NCBI RefSeq assembly: GCF_918697865.1
Contig: NZ_CAKKMV010000004.1
Coordinates: 1-64,000 of the forward strand
DNA length: 64,000 nt
Direction of reading: 5' to 3'
Origin: Massilia sp. Bi118
GTDB lineage: Bacteria; Pseudomonadota; Gammaproteobacteria; Burkholderiales; Burkholderiaceae_D
The position numbers and the translations under genes are program-made. This document shows positions 1 to 7,864 of the stretch, in pieces (within the stretch, counting starts at the first letter, position 1; every line of letters starts with the position of its first letter). The notes under the pieces were generated by a model. It had not been told where the DNA came from. It searched no databases and worked only from the letters and a program-made list of their open reading frames with translations.

Positions 1-22
1 AAGCGCTTGCACCCCTTGTCCG

Positions 23-44
23 CGTTGTGTCGCTCGACACAACG
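23..44. repeat. Perfect 10-bp palindrome with 2-bp centre
   Basis: The arms CGTTGTGTCG and CGACACAACG flank a two-base centre. No gene in the window explains it, and the flanking gene lies off the left edge. An operator is possible but unproven. The first 307 bases hold no convincing gene, only this palindrome and the two repeats that follow. Confidence 0.5.
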
Positions 45-105
45 ATTGAACACAGCGCGTGGAAGACCCTTTAAAAGCGCCTGGAAAGTGGTTATCGTAG
101 ACATG

Positions 106-170
106 GTTGCAGGTTTAGGTTGTGAGCGTGAGAACTCAGGGTTTTAGTACCCTTAACCTTTACCTGCAAC
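106..170. repeat. Nested inverted repeat, possible structured RNA or hairpin
   Basis: An outer pair of 16-base arms (106-121 and 155-170) matches at about 14 positions. A short inner stem (138-142 with 149-153) sits inside the loop. There is no T-run on either side and no ORF that makes sense here. It may be a structured transcript or a decayed palindromic element; I do not recognise a family. Confidence 0.4.
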
Positions 171-222
171 TCCTTTCCGATGGTCTACTACCAGCTCAAC
201 TGTCAATTATCTTGGACAGCAG

Positions 223-302
223 TGCGCGAAGGCGGGAACCCAATTTTGCTCGCGTTTCGACTGCGCCGAAAACTTGGGTTCCCGCCTGCGCGGGAACGAC
301 GG
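223..302. repeat. dRS3-like dispersed inverted repeat, copy 1
   Basis: The right arm carries the full ACTTGGGTTCCCGCC / GCGCGGGAACGACG unit. The left arm is a degenerate complement (GGCGGGAACCCAATTTTG). Four better-preserved copies follow in the window near 8.8, 28.2, 41.0 and 46.7 kb. The core resembles Neisseria dRS3 (ATTCCC-N8-GGGAAT). Confidence 0.75.
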
Positions 303-307
303 CGGGG

Positions 308-670
308 TTAGACCGGCATTGCCCGGTTATTGTTCAGGTCCAGGAACCCGCGAATAATCCGGTAAGCCATCCACAGCCACGCACCGACCCAGATCACCCA
401 GGCCAGTGGAATCCCGATGAGGGTGATGAACAGGAAGCCCGCCGCGATCATCCACACCACGTACCACCAGAACGAACGGATCATCCAGGTGTGGTGCGAA
501 TAGACCATGGTGCCGGCGGTCTCCGGGCGCCTGATGTAGTTGACGATCAGGACGATCACGTTCAACAGGCCGAGCGAAAAGAAGAAAGTGGCTGCGTGGG
601 CGATGTAAAGGATGCGGGCGAACTGCTTCGCATCTTCCGCGCCGCGTTCGTAGACGAGTTCCTGGGACAT
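308..670 (-). CDS. Small integral membrane protein, DUF4870-like
   Basis: A 120-residue protein with about three hydrophobic segments: roughly residues 24-45, 65-85 and 88-110. It starts with a short charged N-terminus (SQELVYERGAEDAKQ). The YIRRPE loop and the paired Gly/Trp-rich helices resemble small DUF4870-type membrane proteins; the function is unknown. The ATG at 670 has AGGAGA a few bases upstream. It lies 48 bases downstream of trxC on the same strand, so cotranscription is possible. Confidence 0.7.
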   Translation of the reverse strand: MSQELVYERGAEDAKQFARILYIAHAATFFFSLGLLNVIVLIVNYIRRPETAGTMVYSHHTWMIRSFWWYVVWMIAAGFLFITLIGIPLAWVIWVGAWLWMAYRIIRGFLDLNNNRAMPV

Positions 671-718
671 GACATTCTCCTGTTGGTAAGGTCGATTCGA
701 CGATAATGGATCGCGCGC

Positions 719-1162
719 TCAGGCGGCGCGCGCCCGGGATTGAACCCAAGAAATGATGCTGCCCGCGTCCATGGCCCCGGCCTGGCGCGCGATCTCCTGG
801 CCGCCCTGGAACAGCGCGATGGTCGGGATGCTGCGGATGCCGAACAGCCCGGCGATGTCCTGCGAGGCTTCCGTGTCCAGCTTCAGCAGGCGCACCTGCG
901 GCTCCAGGCGGCCGGCGGCCTGGGCGTAGGCGGGCGCCATCATGCGGCAGGGTCCGCACCAGGCGGCCCAGAAATCGACCAGCACCGGGATGTCGTTGCG
1001 GCTGATGTGGCGTGAGAAGCGCGCGCTGTCGACGTCCAGCGGCTTGCCTTCGAAAAGCGTTTTCGTGCATTTGCCGCAGACGGGTTGGTCGGCGAGGCGT
1101 TCGTTGGCGACGCGGTTGACGGCGTCGCAGTGGGGACAGACGATGTGCAGCGGGTCGGCCAT
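719..1162 (-). CDS. trxC: Thioredoxin 2
   Basis: A 147-residue cytoplasmic thiol-disulfide reductase. It has the N-terminal zinc-finger typical of TrxC: CPHC near residue 7 and CGKC near residue 29. The thioredoxin fold follows, with WCGPC active site and the cis-proline in RSIPT. The start was placed at 1162 because GGAGGAG lies just upstream and the protein then begins at the family-typical MADPLHIVCPHC. The longer reading frame would add 32 unrelated residues reaching into the divergent DUF72 promoter. Confidence 0.95.
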   Translation of the reverse strand: MADPLHIVCPHCDAVNRVANERLADQPVCGKCTKTLFEGKPLDVDSARFSRHISRNDIPVLVDFWAAWCGPCRMMAPAYAQAAGRLEPQVRLLKLDTEASQDIAGLFGIRSIPTIALFQGGQEIARQAGAMDAGSIISWVQSRARAA

Positions 1163-1242
1163 GGCAAGCTCCTCCAGATATCGATTGTTCATATTGTAAG
1201 GCCGTGCGACGTCAGTTCGCGCTCCCGGCATAAAATCGGCCC

Positions 1243-2013
1243 ATGAGCGACAGCACAAGCACCCAAGCCGGCTCCCCCGGCGCGCGCCTGATCGGCTGCG
1301 CCGGCTGGAGCCTCCACAAGGACGTGGCGGCCGCGTTTCCCGAAGATGGCAGCCACCTCGAGCGCTACGCGGCCGTGTTCCCGGCCGTCGAGATCAACTC
1401 TTCCTTCTACCGCCCGCACCAGCCGCAGACCTACGCCCGCTGGGCCGCCGCCGTGCCGCCCGAGTTCCGCTTCTCGGTCAAGCTGCCGAAGTCGATCAGC
1501 CACGAAGCCCGCCTGCGCGACGCCGACGATCTGCTCGACCGCTTCGCCTTCGAGGTCAACCACCTCGGCGCCAAGCTGGGCTGCGTGCTGGTACAGCTGC
1601 CGCCCAAGGGCGTGTTCGACGAAGAGGCGGCGCGCGACTTCCTGCCGCGCCTGCGCGCGCGGGTCGGCTGCATGCTTGCTTGGGAAGCCCGTCACCCGAC
1701 CTGGTTCTCGGACACCGCCACCGCCGTGCTGCGCGAACACGGCGTCACGCGTGTCATCGCCGATCCGCCCGCCGGCCAGCCCGGCCCGCACGTGCCGACC
1801 AGCGCCGCCAGCTACATCCGCCTGCACGGCACGCCCAGGGTCTACTACTCGAGCTACCCGCCGGAATTCCTGCGCGAGGTCGAGCAGCGCATTACAGCCC
1901 TGACCGCAAACGGCGCCGATTGCTGGTGCATCTTCGATAACACGGCCGCCTTTGCCGCGGTGCCGAACGCCCTCGAGGTACTGCGCGCCCTGCAGCCTGC
2001 CGCCATCGATTGA
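1243..2013 (+). CDS. DUF72 (YecE-like) TIM-barrel protein
   Basis: A 256-residue DUF72 protein with the family hallmarks: GCAGWSL near residue 18, EINSSFYR near 51, FRFSVKLPKSISH near 76, and RLHGT near 187. The family adopts a TIM-barrel fold; its biochemical role is not settled. It is divergent from trxC and only six bases upstream of the Mut7-C gene, so these two are likely cotranscribed. No strong ribosome-binding site is seen, but the start gives full family length. Confidence 0.88.
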   Translation: MSDSTSTQAGSPGARLIGCAGWSLHKDVAAAFPEDGSHLERYAAVFPAVEINSSFYRPHQPQTYARWAAAVPPEFRFSVKLPKSISHEARLRDADDLLDRFAFEVNHLGAKLGCVLVQLPPKGVFDEEAARDFLPRLRARVGCMLAWEARHPTWFSDTATAVLREHGVTRVIADPPAGQPGPHVPTSAASYIRLHGTPRVYYSSYPPEFLREVEQRITALTANGADCWCIFDNTAAFAAVPNALEVLRALQPAAID

Positions 2014-2019
2014 TGCATT

Positions 2020-2763
2020 ATGGTCTGCGCCACCTTCCGTTTCTACGGTAATCTGAACGACTTCCTGCCGCGGGAACGGCGCCAGCACGACATCGCCACG
2101 CCCTGCGCGCGCATGGCCACGACCAAGCACATGATCGAGGCGCTGGGCGTGCCGCATACCGAGGTCGAGCTGGTGCTGGTCAATGGCGAGGTCTCCGGCC
2201 TCGACCTCCTGCTGGAAGAGGGCGACCGTGTCGCGGTCTATCCGCGCTTCACCCGGCTCGATATTGCCGACCTGGCGCCCGCGCCGATGCTGCCGCCCGG
2301 ACGCCTGCGCTTCGTCGCCGACGCCCACCTCGGCGGGCTCGCGCGGCTCTTGCGAATGGCAGGGTTCGACACCATCTACGACAACAGCCTGCGCGGCGAC
2401 CAGGTCGAGGTGCTGGCGGTGGAAGAGGAACGCATGGTGCTGACACGGGACCGCGAACTGCTGAAACGCCGCACCATCGCCTACGGTTGTTATGTGCGCG
2501 CGCTGAAGGCCCAGGCCCAGTTGCGCGAAGTCTTCGAGCGCCTCGCGCTGGCCGAACGGGCGCGCCCGTTCACCCGCTGCCTGCATGACAACGCGCCGCT
2601 GCGTACCGTGGCGAAGGTCGAGGTGCTGGAGCGCCTGCCGCCCCAGGTCGCCGCCACCCAGGAAGAATTCAGTACCTGCGACCTCTGCGGGCGCGTCTAC
2701 TGGAAAGGCTCGCATTGGGAGCGCATGAGCGGCATGCTGGAGCAGGCCGCGCGCAATGTTTGA
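2020..2763 (+). CDS. Mut7-C RNase-domain protein with N-terminal ubiquitin-like domain
   Basis: A 247-residue two-domain protein. Residues 1-80 look like the beta-grasp ubiquitin-like domain attached to Mut7-C proteins (ATFRFYGNLNDFL, VLVNGE, GDRVAVYP). Residues 95-240 are Mut7-C, a PIN-like nuclease fold, with FVADAHLGGLARLLR, the acidic DRELL segment and a cysteine cluster (RCLHDN then CDLCGRVYW) that probably binds zinc. An RNase activity is predicted from the family; the substrate is unknown. It follows DUF72 by six bases. Confidence 0.88.
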   Translation: MVCATFRFYGNLNDFLPRERRQHDIATPCARMATTKHMIEALGVPHTEVELVLVNGEVSGLDLLLEEGDRVAVYPRFTRLDIADLAPAPMLPPGRLRFVADAHLGGLARLLRMAGFDTIYDNSLRGDQVEVLAVEEERMVLTRDRELLKRRTIAYGCYVRALKAQAQLREVFERLALAERARPFTRCLHDNAPLRTVAKVEVLERLPPQVAATQEEFSTCDLCGRVYWKGSHWERMSGMLEQAARNV

Positions 2764-2814
2764 ACACGAGCGTGATGTACACTATATCGATCCTTTGCCA
2801 GACAGCGTGAGAGC

Positions 2815-3219
2815 ATGTTGCAACAGGTAGGCTTCCCCCTCCGTACCGAATGTCCTCCAGGCGCCTGCGTCTGCGAGCGCGAGCGCCTGCTCGCCGAGCC
2901 CGATGCCGACCTGCGCCCGCTGCGCCTGACGCGCATGGAGGAGCAGAAGCTGATCGACCGGATCGAGGGCATCGCCAGCTACGAGGAACTCAAGCGCCTG
3001 CAAGAGAAGATCCGTTCCAACCTCGGCGTCGAGCTGAAGATCACGCCGAGTCCGAACGAGGTGCGCACGCTCCGCGGCATCGTCATCCTGCTCGAAGACC
3101 GGCCCGGCCTGTGCAAGAAGGTACGGCAATCGATTCCGGCCGCGGTGCGCAAGGCGCTGGAGCGGCATCCGGAGATCACCTATGCGATCCTGGATGCGAA
3201 CGATTTGTTCGGCATGTGA
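2815..3219 (+). CDS. Conserved hypothetical protein with N-terminal cysteine cluster
   Basis: A 134-residue cytoplasmic protein of unknown function. Cys13, Cys18 and Cys20 lie in CPPGACVCERE, and one more cysteine is in GLCKK near residue 100. This spacing could hold a metal or Fe-S cluster, but that is only inference. The middle is charged and helical (EEQKLIDRIEGI, YEELKRLQEKI). I recall similar short proteins in related betaproteobacteria but no characterised function. The 3' end overlaps the convergent GNAT gene by 40 bases. Confidence 0.7.
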   Translation: MLQQVGFPLRTECPPGACVCERERLLAEPDADLRPLRLTRMEEQKLIDRIEGIASYEELKRLQEKIRSNLGVELKITPSPNEVRTLRGIVILLEDRPGLCKKVRQSIPAAVRKALERHPEITYAILDANDLFGM

Positions 3220-3641
3220 GTCGCGGCCGGACGGCGCATCGCCAGCACCCGTTGGCCTTTCAAAACATAGGCTTCCAGCCGTTCGGCCAGGAAGGGCGGC
3301 AGCGTCGCCGACGGCGCCGGCGTGAAGCCAGCTGCGCCGTAAAACTCCACCAGGTGATCGTAGGGCAGGCAGAAGGCCTCGCCGCGGTCCAGCCACGGAA
3401 CGCACCGGGCCAGCAATGCGCGGCCGATGCCCTGGCGCTGGCATGCCGGATCGACATGCATGCCGCGCAGGACGATCACGCCGGCTTCTTCGCACAAGCG
3501 GACTGCGCCAACCACGCGCCCATCGATCGTCGCCGCGAAGGCGAGGTCGGTATCGCGCACGCCGCCGCCATAGCCAAGCGCCTCATAGAACGCGCGTATC
3601 CGCGCCAACTCACTGCGGTGCACGATCGCGACCTTGAGCAT
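3180..3641 (-). CDS. GNAT family N-acetyltransferase
   Basis: A 153-residue GNAT. The central VLRGMHVDPACQRQGIGRALL contains the acetyl-CoA pyrophosphate loop (RQGIGRA), and the C-terminal half has the FYGAAGFTP beta-bulge. The acceptor is unknown. The start overlaps the end of the rhombosortase gene by 32 bases on the same strand, suggesting a three-gene operon with translational coupling. The 3' end overlaps the convergent cysteine-cluster gene. Confidence 0.85.
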   Translation of the reverse strand: MLKVAIVHRSELARIRAFYEALGYGGGVRDTDLAFAATIDGRVVGAVRLCEEAGVIVLRGMHVDPACQRQGIGRALLARCVPWLDRGEAFCLPYDHLVEFYGAAGFTPAPSATLPPFLAERLEAYVLKGQRVLAMRRPAATHMPNKSFASRIA

Positions 3642-4218
3642 GGTGTTCCTTGTAACGTGGAGACATGATCGCGTGCGCGGCGCAGGCGCCCACCATCGCG
3701 CCCAGCAAGTGCGCCTGCCAGGCCACGCTGACGCCGGCCGGTAAATCGGTGAAAGCGGCCGTGTGCGCGAAGGCTTCCCACAGGGTCTTGCTGGCCAGGG
3801 CCAGCGCCGCGCAGACCAGCACCGGGCGACTGACGGGATGACGGCGCCAGGCCAGCACGCCGCCCAGCACGGCCGTGAGCACGGCCAGCCCGGAGGCGCC
3901 GCGGTACTCGACGATGCCGGGCGCCAGCGCCAGCAAGCCGAGCGAGATCAGCAAGGCGCCACCGCCCAGCACCAGCGCCAGGCGGCGCGAGCCGACCGCC
4001 GGTTCGGCCACCATGCCCATCGCCGTCAAGACCAGCGCATCGGCGCCTGCATGCGAGAGCGAATAATGGACCAGGTGGCCGCTCCACAGCCGCCACAGCT
4101 CCCCATGCAGGACCGCGGCGCGCTCGAAGGCGAAGCCGGCGGCGATCGGTTCGCCCGCGCAGGCGAGCAGCAGGCAGATGCCGCCGATCGCACAGCTGAC
4201 TGGTGCGCGCCTAAGCAT
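3610..4218 (-). CDS. rrtA: Rhombosortase (rhomboid-family GlyGly-CTERM protease)
   Basis: A 202-residue rhomboid-like intramembrane serine protease with about six hydrophobic segments. The catalytic serine is in YRGASGL and the histidine in the last helix in QAHLLGAMVG. The small size, without the cytosolic domain of GlpG, fits rhombosortases, which process proteins ending in GlyGly-CTERM. The ATG at 4218 overlaps the upstream gene's TAG by eight bases. That gene encodes a protein with exactly such a C-terminal tail, which strongly supports the call. Confidence 0.85.
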   Translation of the reverse strand: MLRRAPVSCAIGGICLLLACAGEPIAAGFAFERAAVLHGELWRLWSGHLVHYSLSHAGADALVLTAMGMVAEPAVGSRRLALVLGGGALLISLGLLALAPGIVEYRGASGLAVLTAVLGGVLAWRRHPVSRPVLVCAALALASKTLWEAFAHTAAFTDLPAGVSVAWQAHLLGAMVGACAAHAIMSPRYKEHHAQGRDRAPQ

Positions 4219-5044
4219 GGCGGCGTCCGATGCACCAGGCGACGCCGACCGCCAGCAGCGCCGCCAGCCAGCCGAAGCTGCCGGCGCCATGCCCGCCGCG
4301 GTACTGACTGCGGTCGACCTGGATGCCCGGATCGGATTTGGCGCGCTCCTTGAAGCCCGCCAGCTGCGCCCGCAACTGCGGAATCATCTGGTCCACCGCC
4401 TGCGCGTAGCCGTCCGACTGCGCGCCGCGCACTTCCTTGCTGTAGCCGGCCAGCGTCGACGAACCCTTCACCTGGCTGGTGCCCGGTGCGCGGAACAGCA
4501 GCTTGCGGCTACGGACGTCGAACACCGCCGCATCGACCATGGTCTGCACGTCGAACTGGTCGCCCTTGATCAGGTAGGCGCCGACCACGGTCCAGTACAG
4601 CACCGCGAGGCGGTTGGTGTCGTTGAAGCGGATCTGGTCGTAGGACACCAGCGCGATCACGTCGACGTTGAACATGCGCGCCACCTGGTCCAGGTTGGCG
4701 AAGCCGCCGCGCGGGCGCAGGTAGCTGCTCGGGATGACCTCGATGCTGCCGATGTAGTCGTACTGGCCGAAGGACGCCTTGACCCGTTCGAGCAGCTGGG
4801 TCTTGGCGGCTTCCTGCAGGCCGCCGCCACCGTAACCGCCGCCCGGCGCGAAGGCGATCCCGACCCGCACCGGCAGCCGCAGGCGCGTGACGGTGGCTTC
4901 CATCTTCGGCGGCTCTTTGGCGTCCGGGTAGAGGTAGTCGACGACGCTGCCGGCCTGGCGCGTGCCGCCGTGGTCGAACATGGATGCGCAGCCGCCCAGC
5001 GAGAAAAGGACGGTAACGCAGAACAGGGTGATCAAGCGCTTCAT
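4211..5044 (-). CDS. Rhombotarget lipoprotein with GlyGly-CTERM-like tail
   Basis: A 277-residue lipoprotein. It has a lipobox signal peptide (LFSLGGC, Cys19), an alpha/beta body (residues 30-245) with LRLPVRVGIAFAPGG and DVIALVSYDQ, and a C-terminal sorting tail: a Gly-rich stretch (RGGHGAGS), a hydrophobic helix, then GRRHA. This matches the rhombotarget lipoprotein family, encoded next to a dedicated rhombosortase. Both N-terminal lipidation and C-terminal processing are predicted, so the protein probably ends on the outer membrane or surface. It is the first gene of the operon. Confidence 0.88.
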   Translation of the reverse strand: MKRLITLFCVTVLFSLGGCASMFDHGGTRQAGSVVDYLYPDAKEPPKMEATVTRLRLPVRVGIAFAPGGGYGGGGLQEAAKTQLLERVKASFGQYDYIGSIEVIPSSYLRPRGGFANLDQVARMFNVDVIALVSYDQIRFNDTNRLAVLYWTVVGAYLIKGDQFDVQTMVDAAVFDVRSRKLLFRAPGTSQVKGSSTLAGYSKEVRGAQSDGYAQAVDQMIPQLRAQLAGFKERAKSDPGIQVDRSQYRGGHGAGSFGWLAALLAVGVAWCIGRRHA

Positions 5045-5114
5045 GCATGCCTTTCAGTGAAACCGCCCGAGCGGCGAATCATGGCATGATGGCATTGCTT
5101 GAAAATCAGTCAAA

Positions 5115-5149
5115 TCAAAGAAAACGGAGGCCCGGAATCCGGCACCTCC
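5115..5149 (-). terminator. Rho-independent terminator after livF
   Basis: Read on the minus strand, a GGAGGTGCCGG / CCGGGCCTCC stem with a three-base loop is followed by GTTTTCTTT. It sits about 25 bases after the livF stop and closes the liv operon. Confidence 0.8.
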
Positions 5150-5174
5150 GGTATCGCACGACGCTACCGCGGTC

Positions 5175-5903
5175 TCAGTGCGCGTGCCCGCCACCCAGAT
5201 AAGCCGCCACCACCTTCGGATCGGTCTTCAGGCTGGCCGCCGGCCCGTGCACCGCGATGCTGCCGTTCTCCAGCACATAGCCGTAGTCGGCCACGTTCAG
5301 CGCCGCCTGTGCGAACTGCTCCACCAGCAGCATGGTCACGCCTTCGGATTTCAGGCGCGCGATGATCCGGAAGACCTCATCGACCAGGATCGGCGCCAGG
5401 CCCATCGAAGGTTCGTCGAGCAGCACCACTTCCGGATTCAGCATGACGGCGCGCGCCATGGCGAGCATCTGCTGCTCGCCGCCGGACAGGGTACCGGCCA
5501 GCTGGGTGCGGCGCTCCTTCAGGCGCGGGAACAGCTCCAGCGCGCGTTCGAGGTCGTGCTGGACGTCGCCTTTCGGACGTGCGCGCGTGAAGCGCGGGAA
5601 GGCGCCGAGCAGCAGGTTGTCGGTGACGCTCATCGTCGCGAACACGCGCCGGCCCTCGGGCGAGTGGGCCAGGCCCGCACGCGCGATGCGGTGCGAATCG
5701 AGGCCGGTGATGTCGCGGCCGCCGAGCTGCACGCTGCCGCTCTTCGGCTTGATCATGCCCGAGATGGCGCGCATGGTGGTGGTCTTGCCGGCGCCGTTGC
5801 TGCCGATGAGGGTGACCAGCTTGCCCTTCGGGACCTCGAGCGAGATCCCGTGCAGGACTTCGACCTTGCCGTAGGCGGCGTGCAGGTTTTGGATGGCTAA
5901 CAT
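5175..5903 (-). CDS. livF: Branched-chain amino-acid ABC transporter ATPase LivF
   Basis: A 242-residue ABC ATPase of the LivF type: Walker A GSNGAGKTT near residue 35, signature LSGGEQQMLA near 140, Walker B VVLLDEPSMGLAP near 160, and the switch His in LVEQ-region context. It pairs with the ATPase half of LivMG to power import of branched-chain or related amino acids. It is the last gene of the operon, eight bases after livMG. Confidence 0.95.
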   Translation of the reverse strand: MLAIQNLHAAYGKVEVLHGISLEVPKGKLVTLIGSNGAGKTTTMRAISGMIKPKSGSVQLGGRDITGLDSHRIARAGLAHSPEGRRVFATMSVTDNLLLGAFPRFTRARPKGDVQHDLERALELFPRLKERRTQLAGTLSGGEQQMLAMARAVMLNPEVVLLDEPSMGLAPILVDEVFRIIARLKSEGVTMLLVEQFAQAALNVADYGYVLENGSIAVHGPAASLKTDPKVVAAYLGGGHAH

Positions 5904-5911
5904 GCTGGCTC

Positions 5912-7861
5912 CTAGTGTGCGGCTGCTTGCGCGGGCGGGGCTTCGGCGGCGCCGCCCAGGTAGGCTTCGATGACCTTCGGATCGGATTGCACCTTGCCCG
6001 GCGTGCCCTCGGCGATCTTCTGGCCGAAGTCGAGCACCGTGACAGTGTCCGAGATCGACATCACGACGTCCATATGGTGCTCGATCAGGACGATGGTGAT
6101 GCCGTGGTCGCGGATCTTGCGGATGATGGCCATCAGCTCGCGGATGTCCGGCGCGGTCAGGCCGGCGGCCGGCTCGTCCAGCAGCAGCAGGCGCGGATCG
6201 AGGGCCAGGGCGCGGCCGATTTCCAGCAGGCGCTGCTTGCCGTAGGGGAGGTTGCGCGCTTCTTCCATCGCCAGGTCCGCCAGGCCGATGAAGTCGAGGA
6301 TGGCCGCCGCGCGTTCGCGCGCTGCCGCTTCTTCGCGCTTGTAGCGCGGCGTGTGCAGCATGGCGTCGAACGCCGTCGAGCGGAAGCTGTGGTGCAGGCC
6401 GACCAGCACGTTCTCGGTGGCGGTCATCTCGCCGAACAGCTGCACGTTCTGGAAGGTGCGGGCGATGCCGCCCAGCGCGATCTGCGAAGGCGTGCGGCCG
6501 GCGATGGCCTGGCCGGCGAACACCACGCCGCCCGCGGTCGGCTTGTAGATGCCGGTCAGGACGTTCATCATCGTGCTCTTGCCCGAGCCGTTCGGTCCGA
6601 TCAGGCCGTGCACCGAACCGCGCGCCACCTTCAGGTCGACCTGGTTCAAGGCCTTCAGGCCGCCGAACTGCATCAGGATCTGTTCGACGCGGAGCAGCTC
6701 GCCGCCGGCCGCGGCGGCATCGGCGCGCGCACCCGCAAACGGATCGGCCTGGCCGGCGCGTGCAGCCGCGACGTGCAGGCGTCCGCGTCCCATCAGGCCC
6801 TTGAAGAAGCCGACGATGCCGTCCTGCAGGTAGTAGACCACGAACAGGGTCATCAGGCCGAAGATGCTCAGGCGCCAGTCGACCATGTTCTCGAGGCGGT
6901 AGGACACCACCGCCATCGCCAGCGTGCCGATCACCGGCACCGCCACCTTGCCCAGGCTCGTGCGCCCGCGCGCCAGTGCGATGCCGGCGCCGATCACGGC
7001 CACCACGGCGGCGGTGACGGCGATCTTGCGGAACAGCTCGATGTCCGACAGGAGGCTGGGCAGCATCACGACGATCGCGGCGCCGATGAGGGAGCCGAGG
7101 CGGCTCTTGCGCCCGCCCATGATCACAGCCAGCAGGAACAGGATCGTCAGTTCGAAGTTGTAGGTGTTGGGCGAGATATACTGCTCCGAATAGGCGTACA
7201 GGCTGCCCGCCAGGCCCGCGAAGCCGGCGCTGATCACGAAGGCATACACCTTGTAGCGGTACACGGAAACGCCCATGCAGTCCGAGGCGATCGGGCTGTC
7301 GCGCAGCGCCTCGAAGGCGCGCCCGATGTGGGAGCGCAGCAGGCGGTGCACCAGCAGCAGCGACAGGAACATCAGCGCCGCCACCATGTAGTAGTACTGG
7401 ACTTCGTTCAGTTCGACGCCGGCCAGCTTCGGCTTGGTCAGCATGATCCCCATCGGGCCTTCCGTCAGGAAGGTCATCTCGTTGATCAGGATTTGCACGA
7501 TGGTGCCGAAAGCGAGGGTCACCATCGCCAGATAGGGGCCGGTGACGCGCAGCGCCGGCAGGGCCAGGACCACGCCGAACAGCGCGCAGCCGACCACGCT
7601 GGCCGGCAGGGTCACGTACCAGGGCATCGCCAGCTTCATCACCAGCACGCCGGTGATATAGGAGCCGATCCCGAACAGGCCGGCGTGGCCCAGCGAGACC
7701 TGGCCGGTGTAGCCGACCACGATGTCCAGGCCGTACAGCAGGATGGCATAGATTAGGATGGTCTCGGCCAGATGCACGTAGTAGGGATTCGTGAACAGCA
7801 GCGGATAGGCCGCCACCAGGACGATGCCCAGTGCGACGGCGATGGCAGTCTTTTTATTCAT
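5912..7861 (-). CDS. Fused LivM permease / LivG ATPase
   Basis: A 649-residue fusion. Residues 1-350 form a LivM-type permease with the conserved GYTGQVSLGHAGLFG motif and multiple membrane segments. After an Ala-rich linker (about 365-390), residues 392-649 form a LivG-type ATPase: Walker A GPNGSGKST, signature LPYGKQRLLEIG and Walker B LLLLDEPAAGL. No stop or frameshift lies between the halves. Such fusions are known in Burkholderiales, so this is probably genuine. It starts three bases after livH. Confidence 0.93.
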   Translation of the reverse strand: MNKKTAIAVALGIVLVAAYPLLFTNPYYVHLAETILIYAILLYGLDIVVGYTGQVSLGHAGLFGIGSYITGVLVMKLAMPWYVTLPASVVGCALFGVVLALPALRVTGPYLAMVTLAFGTIVQILINEMTFLTEGPMGIMLTKPKLAGVELNEVQYYYMVAALMFLSLLLVHRLLRSHIGRAFEALRDSPIASDCMGVSVYRYKVYAFVISAGFAGLAGSLYAYSEQYISPNTYNFELTILFLLAVIMGGRKSRLGSLIGAAIVVMLPSLLSDIELFRKIAVTAAVVAVIGAGIALARGRTSLGKVAVPVIGTLAMAVVSYRLENMVDWRLSIFGLMTLFVVYYLQDGIVGFFKGLMGRGRLHVAAARAGQADPFAGARADAAAAGGELLRVEQILMQFGGLKALNQVDLKVARGSVHGLIGPNGSGKSTMMNVLTGIYKPTAGGVVFAGQAIAGRTPSQIALGGIARTFQNVQLFGEMTATENVLVGLHHSFRSTAFDAMLHTPRYKREEAAARERAAAILDFIGLADLAMEEARNLPYGKQRLLEIGRALALDPRLLLLDEPAAGLTAPDIRELMAIIRKIRDHGITIVLIEHHMDVVMSISDTVTVLDFGQKIAEGTPGKVQSDPKVIEAYLGGAAEAPPAQAAAH

Positions 7862-7864
7862 GCT

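Noticed and set aside
1-307. A tRNA or rRNA gene in the left edge
   Set aside because: No cloverleaf, CCA end or T-loop motif could be found; the symmetry is explained by simple inverted repeats.
5912-7861. LivM-LivG fusion as a sequencing error
   Set aside because: The linker is in frame, Ala-rich and of reasonable length, and such fusions are known in related bacteria.
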